Position numbers and translations under genes: made by a program
Assembly (NCBI GenBank): GCA_023428135.1
Contig: JAEYZG010000067.1
Location: 1-64,000 of the forward strand
Length of the DNA stretch: 64,000 nt
From: Bacteroidota bacterium
GTDB taxonomy: Bacteria > Bacteroidota > Bacteroidia > Cytophagales > Cytophagaceae
Direction of reading: 5' to 3'
The notes under the pieces: generated by a model
The model's database searches: none
Seen by the model: only the letters and a program-made list of their open reading frames with translations
What the model was told of the DNA's origin: nothing
Shown: positions 1 to 10,067 of the stretch, piece after piece
Position numbering within the stretch: the stretch's first letter is position 1
Layout of the letters: each line of letters starts with the position of its first letter

Positions 1-1
1 C

Positions 2-928
2 GTAGATGGTTCTACACTTCAGCTACCAAAACATTCAACAATTGAAGCGGAATTCGGAGTACACATGTTTGGGCCGAAAGCAGACAGTCCCAAATCACTT
101 GCCAGAATATCCTATTTGTATGATGTATTAAACGGTCTGGTGCTGGACTCTCGGATAGATAGTTTCTCTACATCAGAAACTGATATGGCCTGGGAGCATC
201 TGGAGCATGTGAGCAAAAACGATGTGATTCTTTTTGACAGATATTACCCAAGCTATCAGCTGATATTCTCATTAAAGTTTATGGGGGTAAACTTTTGCTT
301 CAGGATGAAGAGTGATTGGTGGACTGTCGTCAGAGAGTTTACTTCCGGAAAAAGTAATGACGAAATTGTTAGTCTTAAGATACCATCAAAATATATGAAG
401 TGGGCAGAGGAAAATGGCATACCTCAGACTGTTCGTGTCCGGTTAATCAGGAAGAAAAATAAAAACGGCGAAGTTGAAGTTTTTTGCACCTCCCTGTTAA
501 ATGAAGAGAAGTATAAAAGAACAGAAGTATTGAAGCTTTACAAGGAAAGATGGAATATTGAAGAGGGATATAAATTGATAAAGAGCCGACTGGAGGTTGA
601 AGATTTTTCAGGCACTCGATCTATAGTTGTCAAACAGGATTTTTACATAAAAACATTGCTTCTAACCATTAACGCCATAATGTGTCAGAAGATAAACTCT
701 TCAAAAAACAAATCTTCCGGAAGGGTTATCAATATAAATAAAACATTGGGCCTGAGTACAACTAAGAAACTATTTTCAAAAATAGCATTAGGCTGGAACA
801 CTGAGCAGATTGTTATTTTTTATACCAATACAATGATGGGTAAATTCAATTACTCAAGAAAAGGACAGAAATGTTCAAGAAATAAAAAGTGTCATAGTAA
901 GTATAATATGAATTACAAAACCGCTTAA
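2..928 (+). CDS. IS4-family transposase, 5' end cut by window edge
   Basis: This is a DDE transposase of the IS4 (DDE_Tnp_1) group that cuts and joins insertion-sequence ends. The frame is open from base 2, and residues before the first ATG (base 65) read DGSTLQLP, matching the first catalytic-Asp motif, so the gene starts left of the window. Numbering from that ATG, the second Asp is D58 in LFDRYYPS. The IS4 hallmark Y-x2-R-x3-E-x6-K is intact as Y159, R162, E166, K173. The catalytic core therefore looks functional. I could not identify a terminal inverted repeat after the stop; the stretch to the next gene is only 80 bases. The element probably ends between 930 and 1005. The family call is firm; whether the copy is complete cannot be seen. 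Confidence 0.9.
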   Translation, partial: VDGSTLQLPKHSTIEAEFGVHMFGPKADSPKSLARISYLYDVLNGLVLDSRIDSFSTSETDMAWEHLEHVSKNDVILFDRYYPSYQLIFSLKFMGVNFCFRMKSDWWTVVREFTSGKSNDEIVSLKIPSKYMKWAEENGIPQTVRVRLIRKKNKNGEVEVFCTSLLNEEKYKRTEVLKLYKERWNIEEGYKLIKSRLEVEDFSGTRSIVVKQDFYIKTLLLTINAIMCQKINSSKNKSSGRVININKTLGLSTTKKLFSKIALGWNTEQIVIFYTNTMMGKFNYSRKGQKCSRNKKCHSKYNMNYKTA

Positions 929-1008
929 CTTAATGGCATTAAATTATATATAATAAATAGAGTCCGTTTTTCAAATTGCCTTACATTTAAAATAACATAA
1001 TCCCCCCC

Positions 1009-1866
1009 TTACAACTTCTCCCCGCAGACCCTCTCCACCAAATCCCTCAACACTCCTACCCTTGCACTCAAGTATTCCAGATCCTCTTTCCCTATTGAAT
1101 AATTTTTCTTGTATCTGGCATCAATGTAGGCCTTTTTCAGCAGCTTAAAACGCTCATCCATTTCAGGAGTATCACGAGGGAAAACTTTTTTAAATTCTTC
1201 ATTAATAGCTTCTGCCTGGCTTCCTAACTTTTCTATATCATGGATTTTAGGTTTGTAACCAGTAAAAACCAATAGAACGGCAGCATAATATCTTTCAGTA
1301 GCCTGATGTAATTGAAAAGCAGCAAGATTAAACTTACCTTTTTCAAAATAAAATGTAAATCCTTCCACAAAATCATTGGCGCTTTCAAACCAACGTTCAT
1401 ACTCATCTCTCGCTCTTTCCTTCACCTTTTCAGGATCGATTGAACTTGGCAGCACCAAGGGCTCTATACCATTTCTGCCATTGTCATACAAAACAATTCC
1501 TTCCTTTACAACATCTGTAAAAAAATAGCTACCATAGGAAAGTTCATTTTTAACATAACCATAACTGTGATGAATAAGCGTAACAGAAGCAGAAGCAGGT
1601 ATCTTGGTTACTAGCTTTTCCGTCTCTCTCCATTTATCGGATAATTCCTGATTAAGTTTGGTTTCGGTGATTACAAGAATATCATAGTCGCTTTTGTATT
1701 CGTATGTTATTCCGTCTTCAGAGTAGCGATCTTCAACCCAATCACCGCGGGCATAAGAACCAAACAGAATAACAAAATCAGGAAGCATCTTTTCAATGAT
1801 AAGATTGCTTATATCTTTTAATTCCTCTTTCTTAAGGTCCGGCAGATGTTCAAGGCTGGTCTTCAA
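1009..1866 (-). CDS. Single-chain nucleotidyltransferase (MNT) plus HEPN domain protein
   Basis: The 285-residue protein joins two domains. The N-terminal part is a minimal nucleotidyltransferase of the Pol-beta fold with GSYARG at residues 36-41 and the metal-binding pair D60 and D62 (KSDYDILV). The C-terminal part, about residues 148-280, is an all-helical HEPN domain (COG2250-like) with a conserved helix around FQLHQATERYYAA and a terminal DARYKKNY segment at 249-256. The RNase-type R-x4-6-H motif of toxic HEPN proteins is not evident. In HEPN/MNT toxin-antitoxin systems the two domains sit on separate genes and the MNT AMPylates the HEPN toxin; here both are in one chain, as in many Bacteroidota proteins of unknown role. 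It neighbours a transposase and is divergent from the PAS genes. Function is inferred from domains only. Confidence 0.8.
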   Translation of the reverse strand: MKTSLEHLPDLKKEELKDISNLIIEKMLPDFVILFGSYARGDWVEDRYSEDGITYEYKSDYDILVITETKLNQELSDKWRETEKLVTKIPASASVTLIHHSYGYVKNELSYGSYFFTDVVKEGIVLYDNGRNGIEPLVLPSSIDPEKVKERARDEYERWFESANDFVEGFTFYFEKGKFNLAAFQLHQATERYYAAVLLVFTGYKPKIHDIEKLGSQAEAINEEFKKVFPRDTPEMDERFKLLKKAYIDARYKKNYSIGKEDLEYLSARVGVLRDLVERVCGEKL

Positions 1867-2089
1867 ACTATTATTAACTTTATATAAAAATTCAATTTAT
1901 CTAAAAGTAAAAACTATTGCAATAATTATCAGCAAGAGTTTATCTGCTACTAATTAATTCATTATCAACCCACTCCATCTATCCACCAATCTTTTCCCTA
2001 CAAGTATACCTAATAAGGAATTTTTATACTCCCTTATCTTAATTCAAACTATTCACTCATTCGCCGGTTTATACCCCAAACCACTTCAA

Positions 2090-3991
2090 ATGTCCCTGGT
2101 AGCTAACAAAAATAAAGTCACCGAAAGCATTCTTATGCTCGTGGGTGTCTGTTTTTGTTTTTTAGGTACGCTCATTCCTCTGCTGGTGCTTAGTTTAAGA
2201 TTCATAAACTACCCGATGTTATATTCTATCACGCCGGGTCACTTTATCATGAATCCTCTTACTTCATTCTGCTTCATAACTTTAGGCATTTCTACCTGGC
2301 TTTCAAGAACAGAAGAGATCAAACAAAAGTATTTTTATCTTGTATCAATACTATGCATACTTGTAATTGCCTATTCCAGCAGTATGTTAGTATTTTTATT
2401 ACTTGGATATAACTTTCAGCCTGACAGATTTTTTTTAAAGCTAATGTACCAAAACCAGGAACTACCTGAAACGACTCTAAACTATAAGGGTTTGGGAATA
2501 AATAACGCCATTTGTATTAACTTACTGGCTATCTCCCTCCTCTTTATTGACAAAAAAAAGATACTATTCTCAAATGCTCAAAACCTTAATTACTTTATCA
2601 TATTTTTATCGTTCCTTACTATTTATGGTTATGTATATTCTGTAGAGGAGATGTATACGCTTCGAGGCATACCTATGACTTTTTACAGCTCTCTGTCCAT
2701 GCTCTTTCTATCCTCATCCATACTTTTTCTCAGACCTTTTAAAGGATCAATGAAGTACCTGGTAGGACAAAACCCGGCAGAGGTTTTTATGATGCGTTTT
2801 CTTGCCTTCTTTATTCCTCTGGTGCTAGGCTATCTGAGAATAAGCGGTGAAGAATTTGGTCTATACGGTAAAAGCGTAGGTACAGCGCTTATGGCCGTTA
2901 GCACTTATCTTATCTCGATTACCCTGCTCGGATGGAAATCGACCATCCAGTATAAACTTCAGCTGGCAAAGCGAAAGGAAGTAGAGCTTATAAAAAAGGA
3001 CCACCAAAGGATCGAAAGGATTCTAAATAACTCACAAACTTTCGTTCAGATTATTAATATCCAGAAAGGGATAATAGTCTTTTCCAACGAGTCCAAACGA
3101 GGCAAAATACGGACAGGCAAAGAAATAGAAGGTAAAACAATGTCAGAAATTGTAAAGGCAAGAATATATCCAGAAGACTTTCCTGTTATTGAAGAACGCC
3201 AGGTAATACTTCCGGAACTCAAGGACCACGAATTTAATGATGTTACTTTCAGAGTCGTAGATGAACAGGGAAAGCATACTTGGTTATTCTCCAGAGCAAT
3301 TGTTTTTTCCCGGGATGAATCAGGAGCTGTAAAAGAAATTCTCTTCAATACAATTGATTTTACTAATGAAAAGAAAAAAGAATCAAAACTGCAACAACAA
3401 AAAATAAATCTGGAACAAAAGCAACTAGAGTTAGAAAGAATAAAACGTAAGCTGGAAGAGGCTAACAATAAATTAGAAGAAGAGGCCCAAAAAAGGGCCT
3501 CTGAGCTCTATAGAAGTGAGAAGAGATACAAGGATTATATAAAAAATAGCTTTAGCGGAATCATAGAATTTGAACATACATCTGATATAAGCACAAGTTT
3601 GCCTGCGGATGAACAGGTAAAAAAAATCAGAGAAGTAACCAGAATAAAAGAAGTAAACCAGGTAGCTGCTGAACTGCATGGATATAAGAACCCTGATTCA
3701 TTGATAGGTATGCCTCTTCTGGAATTCATCGATTTGCCAGAAGAGATTGCTATTGCGTATGGAAAGGAATTTGTCAGGTCCAATTATCGTCTTATAGGCA
3801 AACAGCCAATTCAGCTGACAAAAGAAGGTAAACCTGTAAAAGTTTACTCCAACCTGCTTGGGATAGTAAAAAATCACTTTTTGGTAAAAGTATGGGAAAT
3901 ACAAAGACCCGTGAATTTCTCTGATATTATAACAACGAAGAGGCTGAAACTAATACAAGGCTTAATGAAAAAAGAAATCGCTGACAAATAA
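2090..3991 (+). CDS. Multi-pass membrane protein with two PAS domains, no output domain
   Basis: The 633-residue protein begins with about eight hydrophobic segments (residues 15-285), ending at a conserved GTAL...LLGWKS block. A PAS domain follows (about 300-425, including a PAC-like stretch ending in TIDFTNEKKKES), then a charged coiled coil (about 425-475) and a second PAS-like domain (about 476-600). No histidine kinase, GGDEF, EAL, HTH or phosphatase signature is present, so it is a sensor without a recognisable effector. It is clearly paralogous to the next gene along its whole length, for example FLAFFIPL...LG in the last membrane segments. The two are 12 nt apart and probably co-transcribed. 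The membrane part resembles unnamed N-terminal regions of Bacteroidota sensor kinases. A signalling role is inferred; the ligand is unknown. Confidence 0.75.
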   Translation: MSLVANKNKVTESILMLVGVCFCFLGTLIPLLVLSLRFINYPMLYSITPGHFIMNPLTSFCFITLGISTWLSRTEEIKQKYFYLVSILCILVIAYSSSMLVFLLLGYNFQPDRFFLKLMYQNQELPETTLNYKGLGINNAICINLLAISLLFIDKKKILFSNAQNLNYFIIFLSFLTIYGYVYSVEEMYTLRGIPMTFYSSLSMLFLSSSILFLRPFKGSMKYLVGQNPAEVFMMRFLAFFIPLVLGYLRISGEEFGLYGKSVGTALMAVSTYLISITLLGWKSTIQYKLQLAKRKEVELIKKDHQRIERILNNSQTFVQIINIQKGIIVFSNESKRGKIRTGKEIEGKTMSEIVKARIYPEDFPVIEERQVILPELKDHEFNDVTFRVVDEQGKHTWLFSRAIVFSRDESGAVKEILFNTIDFTNEKKKESKLQQQKINLEQKQLELERIKRKLEEANNKLEEEAQKRASELYRSEKRYKDYIKNSFSGIIEFEHTSDISTSLPADEQVKKIREVTRIKEVNQVAAELHGYKNPDSLIGMPLLEFIDLPEEIAIAYGKEFVRSNYRLIGKQPIQLTKEGKPVKVYSNLLGIVKNHFLVKVWEIQRPVNFSDIITTKRLKLIQGLMKKEIADK

Positions 3992-4003
3992 TATTTAACA
4001 TCA

Positions 4004-5857
4004 ATGCCGGTATCAATTGAAAATAAGCAGACTGTAACCACTCTGATTGCACTGGGAAAAACCTTTACTCTTGTTGCTTTTTTTATCCCCATAATCGGAT
4101 TGCTGTTGCGTGCTGTAAGTTTTGAATTGTTTGAGCTATATAGCTTTAATCAGGTTGTATCTCAAAACCCCCTTTCGGCCATCTCCTATTCCATGATTGC
4201 TCTGGCAATATGGATCATTCGGAATGAAAATGCTAGTTTGAGAAATAAGGTAATATGCAACTCAATCTGCTTTCTAATTCTGCTTATTGCCGGGATCAAA
4301 CTCATAACATATTTCATAGACAAACCCTTTGTATTAGAAGAACTTTTATTTAAAGAACAAATCTATCAGGTCAAGAGCAAGGTAAAAAAGGAAGTCAATG
4401 TTAACCTCACCTCTCCGATCTCTGCCTTTTTTTTTATTGCACTCTGCACATCATTGCTGCTTAACAATTTCGGAAATAAGGAGATCTATAAAATATCTCA
4501 ATTTCTAAACTATGGTACAGGACTGGGTGCTATATTAGTTATTTATAGCTATGTATATAAAATTGATGACTTGTATGCTGCTTCGTATATCATACCTATC
4601 TCACTTAATTCAGCTATTGTAGCACTTTTACTATCCATAGGTATTTTATTCCTAAGACCACATAAAGGATCTATGAAAACCCTGATTGGGCAAAACTCCA
4701 CTCAAATAGTCTTATTAAGATTTCTCGCCTTTTTCATACCGCTCCTTCTGGGCTGGCTAAAAATAAAAGGCGAAAACAACGGACTTTACAGTAAAAATAT
4801 GGGAACAGCCCTATATGCATCTGCTACTTTTTGCATCTCCATGTTTTTGCTTGGCTGGAAATCGCAGATACAGTCAAAACTCAGGGGGGTAAGACAAAAA
4901 AATGAAGAGCGTATTGAAAAGGACAGGGAAAGATTAAAGAACATACTAGAACTATCCCCCACTACAATAAGCATTATTGATCTGAATACACAAAAATTCA
5001 TTTTCACTAACAGAGCCTTCCGACAGCTCTTCAGCTATAAAGGTCATGAAATACAAAATGAAAAATATCAGGATGTTGTAAAAACATTGGTAGCAGGAAT
5101 AGATCAAGATAAAATCCTGAACCGTTTAGAACTTATAAAAAATTTAAAAGAAGATGAGTCAAATGAAATGACCTATGGAGTATATAATAAAGAGGGACTT
5201 GCTAGCTGGATAATTACAAGGGGAATCGGTTTTGACTACAAAAATGGGAAAGCCCGGAAAGCACTCATCAATAGCCTCAATATCTCAAAAGAAAAGAAGC
5301 TCCAACTGGCACTGGAAAGGCAAGCAGCACAGATAGAACAAACCAATAATAAGCTAAAGGAATCAAACGACAAACTGAGAGATATTCAACTTAATCTTGA
5401 AGAGAAGATAAAGGAACGTATTAATGAAATAGAAGAGAGCAACCGTGCCTGTAAAGACTTCTTTGAAGAAAGCTTTGATGGCATTCTTCGCTATGGACTA
5501 AAAGATATTGAAGGAGTTGATACAAGCCTTCCATTAAAGCAACAATTAAGATTAATACAGAAACATGCCTACCTGGCCGAAGCCAACAAAAAACTGATTC
5601 ATGATCATGGATACCAATCTGCTGATGAACTCGTGGGTACTCCAATGGTAGATTTTATAGCAATGCCTGATCAGGAGAAACTTAAACTCCTCCTCTGCTT
5701 TATAAGGAATGGTTACAAAATTGAAAATGCTGCTTCCATACACAGAAACAAAGCCGGAGAAAAAATCCACTTACTGGTCAATATCACAGGGGTAATAGAC
5801 AATGGGCTTCTGGAAAGTGCCTGGAGCACAGAACTGAAATTAGTAGGCAAAAGTTAG
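4004..5857 (+). CDS. Paralogue of the upstream membrane PAS protein
   Basis: This 617-residue protein has the same architecture as its upstream neighbour: an N-terminal block of about eight membrane segments, a PAS domain (about 300-420), a glutamate/lysine-rich coiled coil (about 420-470) and a C-terminal PAS-like domain (about 470-600). Shared landmarks include RPHKGSMKTLIGQN against RPFKGSMKYLVGQN, and the LRFLAFFIPL segment. The C-terminal domains align through DTSLP/STSLP, HGY and GTPMVDFI/GMPLLEFI. No catalytic output domain is visible. The start lies 12 nt after the previous stop, so an operon is likely. The pair arose by tandem duplication followed by strong divergence. They could be membrane partners acting on another signalling protein encoded elsewhere. 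Confidence 0.75.
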   Translation: MPVSIENKQTVTTLIALGKTFTLVAFFIPIIGLLLRAVSFELFELYSFNQVVSQNPLSAISYSMIALAIWIIRNENASLRNKVICNSICFLILLIAGIKLITYFIDKPFVLEELLFKEQIYQVKSKVKKEVNVNLTSPISAFFFIALCTSLLLNNFGNKEIYKISQFLNYGTGLGAILVIYSYVYKIDDLYAASYIIPISLNSAIVALLLSIGILFLRPHKGSMKTLIGQNSTQIVLLRFLAFFIPLLLGWLKIKGENNGLYSKNMGTALYASATFCISMFLLGWKSQIQSKLRGVRQKNEERIEKDRERLKNILELSPTTISIIDLNTQKFIFTNRAFRQLFSYKGHEIQNEKYQDVVKTLVAGIDQDKILNRLELIKNLKEDESNEMTYGVYNKEGLASWIITRGIGFDYKNGKARKALINSLNISKEKKLQLALERQAAQIEQTNNKLKESNDKLRDIQLNLEEKIKERINEIEESNRACKDFFEESFDGILRYGLKDIEGVDTSLPLKQQLRLIQKHAYLAEANKKLIHDHGYQSADELVGTPMVDFIAMPDQEKLKLLLCFIRNGYKIENAASIHRNKAGEKIHLLVNITGVIDNGLLESAWSTELKLVGKS

Positions 5858-6115
5858 CCTTTCACCGGTTCTGCTTGTATCTGAAATCAAACTTCAGTCA
5901 TAAGGTGTTCAAGACCCTCCAAAGTTTTTTTTATTCACTAAAACTTTCCAACACAAACAAACTTTATCTGTTTATGAATTTATTATACCCTAATATCTCT
6001 TTCGATATTGTGAAGGATAAATGTGTAAATACAGGAAACATAAGCTATAATTAAGGTATTTCTTCATAACACAAAACCGGTAAAATAAGATTTTAAATTT
6101 CAACCTATAAATATC

Positions 6116-8524
6116 ATGCAAAAATATATACTGAGCTTTAATGAAATCCATTTAAACGATATTGCACAGGTAGGTGGAAAAAATTCTTCTTTGGGAGAAA
6201 TGTTCAATACGCTTTCTTCCAAAGGAATCAACATTCCTGACGGTTTTGCAACTACGTCTTTTGCCTATCAGGAATTCATTAAAAGCAATAAGCTCGGTAA
6301 CGACCTCAAAAGTATCCTTGAAAAATTAGATACTAAAAACTTCTCTAATCTTACAGAAGTAGGATTATCCTGCAGAAATTTGGTATTAAAAGCCACCATT
6401 CCCTATGAGATAGAGACTGCTATTAAGGATGGCTACAGAGATTTATGCAAAAAATACGGATCTCAGATACACGTTGCCGTGAGAAGCAGTGCAACCGCAG
6501 AAGATTTACCTGATGCAAGCTTTGCAGGTCAGCACGAATCCTATCTGAATATCTGCTGTGGAGAAGAGAATCTGATCAACGCATGTCTCAAATGTCTGGC
6601 ATCATTGTTTACAGATAGAGCTATCAAGTACAGACATGATCATGGTTTCGATCATATGAAAGTTTCACTGTCTATTGGAATTCAAAAAATGGTAAGATCA
6701 GACCTTGCATCTTCCGGGGTTTGTTTCACATTAGATCCTGATTCAGGATTTGAAGATGTGATCCTGATTACAGGAAGCTGGGGATTAGGAGAGAATGTGG
6801 TGCAGGGAGCAGTTAACCCGGATGAATTTTATGTTTTTAAAAGATCTTTGCAAAAGAATAAAAAAGCCATCCTCAATAAAAAAATCGGAAGCAAAGAGAT
6901 AACGATGATCTATAACAGCGGCTCTGCAATTGAAAACCCAACTATCAATATTGAAACCCCTAAAGAAAAAAGAGAGCAATTCATTTTAACTGATGAAGAA
7001 ATAAATTTACTGGCCAAATGGTCATTAATCATTGAAGAGCACTATAAAAAACCTATGGACATTGAATGGGCAAAGGACGGAGAAGAGAATACTATATATA
7101 TTGTACAGGCAAGACCGGAGACTGTATACAGCAGACAAAGAAATCAGGTTAAAATAACAGAGTACCATCTCAGGGAAAAAGGTAATACTATTACTAAGGG
7201 CAAAGCTATCGGGAATAAAATAGCAACAGGCACTGCACGTATCATTAATTCACCTAAAGATTCATATTTACTAAAGGAAGGAGAAATATTAGTAACAGAT
7301 ATTACGAATCCGGATTGGGATCCCATCTTAAAAAAAGCTTCAGCCATTATTACCAATAAAGGAGGCAGAACCAGTCATGCAGCTATTATAGCCAGAGAGC
7401 TGGGAGCTGTAGCAATCGTAGGAACAGGAAATGCAACCTCTGCAATAAAGGATGGTGAAACAGTGACAGTTTCCTGCGCAGAAGGAGAAACGGGAATTAT
7501 ATATGAAGGAAAACTTCTGTGGGATGTGGTAGAAACTGATCTACAAGCAATAGAAAAACCCAAAACAAAAGTCATGTTCATCCTTGGCAATCCTGAAAAA
7601 GCATTTCATTTATCACGTATCCCAAATGATGGTGTTGGTTTGATGAGGCTGGAGTTTATCATTAATAATTCTATCAAAATCCATCCAATGGCTTTGATAA
7701 AATTTCATTCTCTTAAAGATCAACAGGCCAAATCTGAAATCGAAAATCTAACATCCAACTTTCCCGATAAAGAATCATACTTTGTTGAAAAGCTTTCCAG
7801 ATCCGTTGCTACAATAGCTGCAGCATTTTATCCAAATGATGTGATCGTAAGAATGACTGATTTCAAAACCAATGAATATGCAAATCTGATTGGTGGTAAA
7901 GAATTTGAACCGGAAGAGGCAAATCCAATGCTGGGATTCCGGGGAGCTTCAAGATATTATAATGATGCTTATAAAGAAGGATTTGGACTTGAATGCAAAG
8001 CGATGAAGGTAGTCAGGGAGGAAATGGGTCTTACTAATGTTAAATTAATGATCCCATTTTGCAGAACCGTTGAAGAAGGAAAAAAGGTTATAGAAATAAT
8101 GAAAGCTAATGGATTGAGGCAAGGGGAAAATGAACTGGAAATATATGTGATGGCTGAAATACCAAGTAACGTAATCCTTGCTGATGAATTTGCCAGCGTA
8201 TTTGACGGTTTCTCCATTGGGTCTAATGACCTTACACAACTCACTTTGGGAATCGACAGAGACTCGTTTACTGTCAGCGATTTGTTTGACGAAAACAATG
8301 AAGCCCCAAAAAAGATGATTCGTTTGATGATTGAATCTGCCAAACAAGCAGGGAAGAAAATAGGCCTCTGTGGCCAAGCTCCAAGCGACTTTCCTGAATT
8401 TGCTCAATTTCTTGTTGAAAATAAAATTGACAGTATTTCTTTTAATCCTGATGCTATGATCAAGGGAATACAAAATATAAAAGAAGCAGAAGCTAAATTC
8501 AGGCATCAGAAAATAGAGCATTGA
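6116..8524 (+). CDS. ppsA: Phosphoenolpyruvate synthase
   Basis: This cytosolic enzyme converts pyruvate and ATP to phosphoenolpyruvate, AMP and phosphate (gluconeogenesis). The 802 residues match the usual PpsA length of about 790-800. The N-terminal ATP-binding domain opens with GGKNSSLGEM and contains VRSSATAEDLPDASFAGQ (about 122-139). The phosphohistidine domain has GGRTSHAAIIAREL with H421, the position of the catalytic histidine in the E. coli enzyme. The C-terminal PEP-binding barrel ends with GLCGQAPSD, where C752 is the catalytic cysteine. No frame damage is seen. It stands alone, 258 nt after the PAS pair, with no clear promoter match. Pyruvate phosphate dikinase is less likely because of the length and the PpsA-specific signatures. 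Confidence 0.96.
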   Translation: MQKYILSFNEIHLNDIAQVGGKNSSLGEMFNTLSSKGINIPDGFATTSFAYQEFIKSNKLGNDLKSILEKLDTKNFSNLTEVGLSCRNLVLKATIPYEIETAIKDGYRDLCKKYGSQIHVAVRSSATAEDLPDASFAGQHESYLNICCGEENLINACLKCLASLFTDRAIKYRHDHGFDHMKVSLSIGIQKMVRSDLASSGVCFTLDPDSGFEDVILITGSWGLGENVVQGAVNPDEFYVFKRSLQKNKKAILNKKIGSKEITMIYNSGSAIENPTINIETPKEKREQFILTDEEINLLAKWSLIIEEHYKKPMDIEWAKDGEENTIYIVQARPETVYSRQRNQVKITEYHLREKGNTITKGKAIGNKIATGTARIINSPKDSYLLKEGEILVTDITNPDWDPILKKASAIITNKGGRTSHAAIIARELGAVAIVGTGNATSAIKDGETVTVSCAEGETGIIYEGKLLWDVVETDLQAIEKPKTKVMFILGNPEKAFHLSRIPNDGVGLMRLEFIINNSIKIHPMALIKFHSLKDQQAKSEIENLTSNFPDKESYFVEKLSRSVATIAAAFYPNDVIVRMTDFKTNEYANLIGGKEFEPEEANPMLGFRGASRYYNDAYKEGFGLECKAMKVVREEMGLTNVKLMIPFCRTVEEGKKVIEIMKANGLRQGENELEIYVMAEIPSNVILADEFASVFDGFSIGSNDLTQLTLGIDRDSFTVSDLFDENNEAPKKMIRLMIESAKQAGKKIGLCGQAPSDFPEFAQFLVENKIDSISFNPDAMIKGIQNIKEAEAKFRHQKIEH

Positions 8525-8841
8525 TTTAAATGCTTTATGATTGATTAAGTGCAATGGCTAAGACTTGATCTGACAGCAGGGGTCGAAAACCATTTAGATA
8601 GTTTATATAAAGTTACCAATTGTTCAATACGGTCAAGGCTATGGCAAGTATTTGCCTGCGATAAATGCATTCTGTATTACTCTATAAAACGTTCACAGAC
8701 CTATTGCTCTGTGAGTTTCTGATTTGAAGATCTATTTTTTATCAGTCGAATTCACATGCTTTCAATTTTCCTTATCACAAATATCAGGTGCCAAAAGCAC
8801 ATTTAACTACTATAGAATAAATAAGGGAACAACGATCAGTA
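8525..8841. other. Intergenic gap between ppsA and the terC-type gene
   Basis: No convincing gene or RNA is visible in these 317 bases between two convergent genes. A weak 7-bp inverted repeat (TCACAGA at 8693-8699 with TCTGTGA at 8708-8714) is the only structure I can point to, and it has no T-run right behind it. Confidence 0.5.
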
Positions 8842-9762
8842 TTACTTATAATTCTTTCTTTGCTCAACTATAGCAGATCCGGCAATACTAATTAATAATA
8901 ATCCAATCACCACAACCAGTGCAATCACTGTTGGTATTTTAAAGATATCAGTCAATATCATTTTTACACCCACAAAAATCAATATAGCTGCTAATCCATA
9001 ATGCAGATAACGGAACTTTTGCATAAGACCTGCAAATGCGAAATAAAGAGACCTCAATCCCATTATGGCAAATACATTGGATGTATAAACAATAAATTTA
9101 TCTGTAGTAATAGCAAGAATTGCAGGGATAGAATCTACGGCAAAAATCAAATCCGTTGTTTCAATCATGAGCAAACTAAAAAACAAGGGAGTCATATGCC
9201 TCTTATGATCTATTGTTGTAAAAAATTTATCTCCATCATATTTGGGAGTTGCAGGAATAAACCTTTTAACCAGGTTAATTAGAAAATTATTATCAGGATC
9301 TACTTTTGTCTCCTTACGAACCGCCATTCTGATTCCTATGACCACCAGAAAAGCACCGAATATATAAATGATCCAATGAAAACGCTCGATCAATTCGATT
9401 CCAAGAAATATAAAAACAGCTCTCATCACAAGAGCGCCAAGGATGCCCCAGAACAGTATTCTGTGCTGATATTGATCAGGAACCTGTGTGTATTTAAAAA
9501 TTAACAGTATAACAAAAATATTATCAATACTAAGTGATTTTTCAATAAGGTATCCGGTCAGAAAATCAAGTGCAGGCTCAGTGCCTCGCCATATATAAAT
9601 AATTAAATTAAAACTAAGGGCAAGTGTTATCCAGAATACAGTCCAGAGAATCGATTCCTTGAATGAAATAACATGTGCTTTTCTATGAAATACTCCTAAA
9701 TCAAATGCCAGAATGATTAAGACAAAAACGTTGAAAAATATCCAGTAAAAGACATGGGGCAT
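8842..9762 (-). CDS. TerC/Alx-family integral membrane protein
   Basis: The 306-residue protein is almost entirely hydrophobic, with about nine membrane segments, and matches the TerC/Alx family (COG0861). Conserved acidic membrane residues appear in LAFDLGVF near the N terminus, SLSIDNIFVI around 77-86, and IFAVDSIPAI in the second half. Family members are linked to tellurite resistance and to Mn2+ export; the Asp-rich segments are thought to bind metal. The long Alx-type form with a cytoplasmic loop (KFFTTIDHKRHMTPLF) fits this protein best. I looked for a manganese (yybP-ykoY) riboswitch in the 305 bases upstream and could not support one. A role in manganese homeostasis is inferred from the family. 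Confidence 0.88.
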   Translation of the reverse strand: MPHVFYWIFFNVFVLIILAFDLGVFHRKAHVISFKESILWTVFWITLALSFNLIIYIWRGTEPALDFLTGYLIEKSLSIDNIFVILLIFKYTQVPDQYQHRILFWGILGALVMRAVFIFLGIELIERFHWIIYIFGAFLVVIGIRMAVRKETKVDPDNNFLINLVKRFIPATPKYDGDKFFTTIDHKRHMTPLFFSLLMIETTDLIFAVDSIPAILAITTDKFIVYTSNVFAIMGLRSLYFAFAGLMQKFRYLHYGLAAILIFVGVKMILTDIFKIPTVIALVVVIGLLLISIAGSAIVEQRKNYK

Positions 9763-10067
9763 ATAGTTTAAATAAGAAACAGGTCAATAATTCTCCTTAC
9801 TCTGATTGCTTATGCTGCAATATTCTTTCCGGAATTCTGAATACATAAAGCAATGGACAATACACTGAATGATCAGAGAGTAGAACAACCAATTTCCTAA
9901 ATGAAAGTTTATTGAAACACTATCTTTCTTACTGCTCTAATAAGATTTATTACGTTATAATTAAATCTTTACCCTAAAACGTATTGTAATCGATGCCATT
10001 AAAATACAATCCGGATTGAGCTCTTATTATTTTCAAACCATTGGAAATATTATCTTCCAGTCTGGAA
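9763..10067. other. Intergenic gap upstream of the terC-type gene
   Basis: These 305 AT-rich bases must contain the promoter of the TerC-type gene (read leftward) and the end of the CPBP protease gene. I see no additional gene, no clear terminator and no riboswitch fold that I can defend. Confidence 0.45.

Noticed and set aside
9763..10067. Manganese riboswitch in front of the TerC/Alx-type gene
   Set aside because: The conserved helices of the yybP-ykoY fold could not be found by eye; a covariance-model search (Rfam yybP-ykoY) would settle it.
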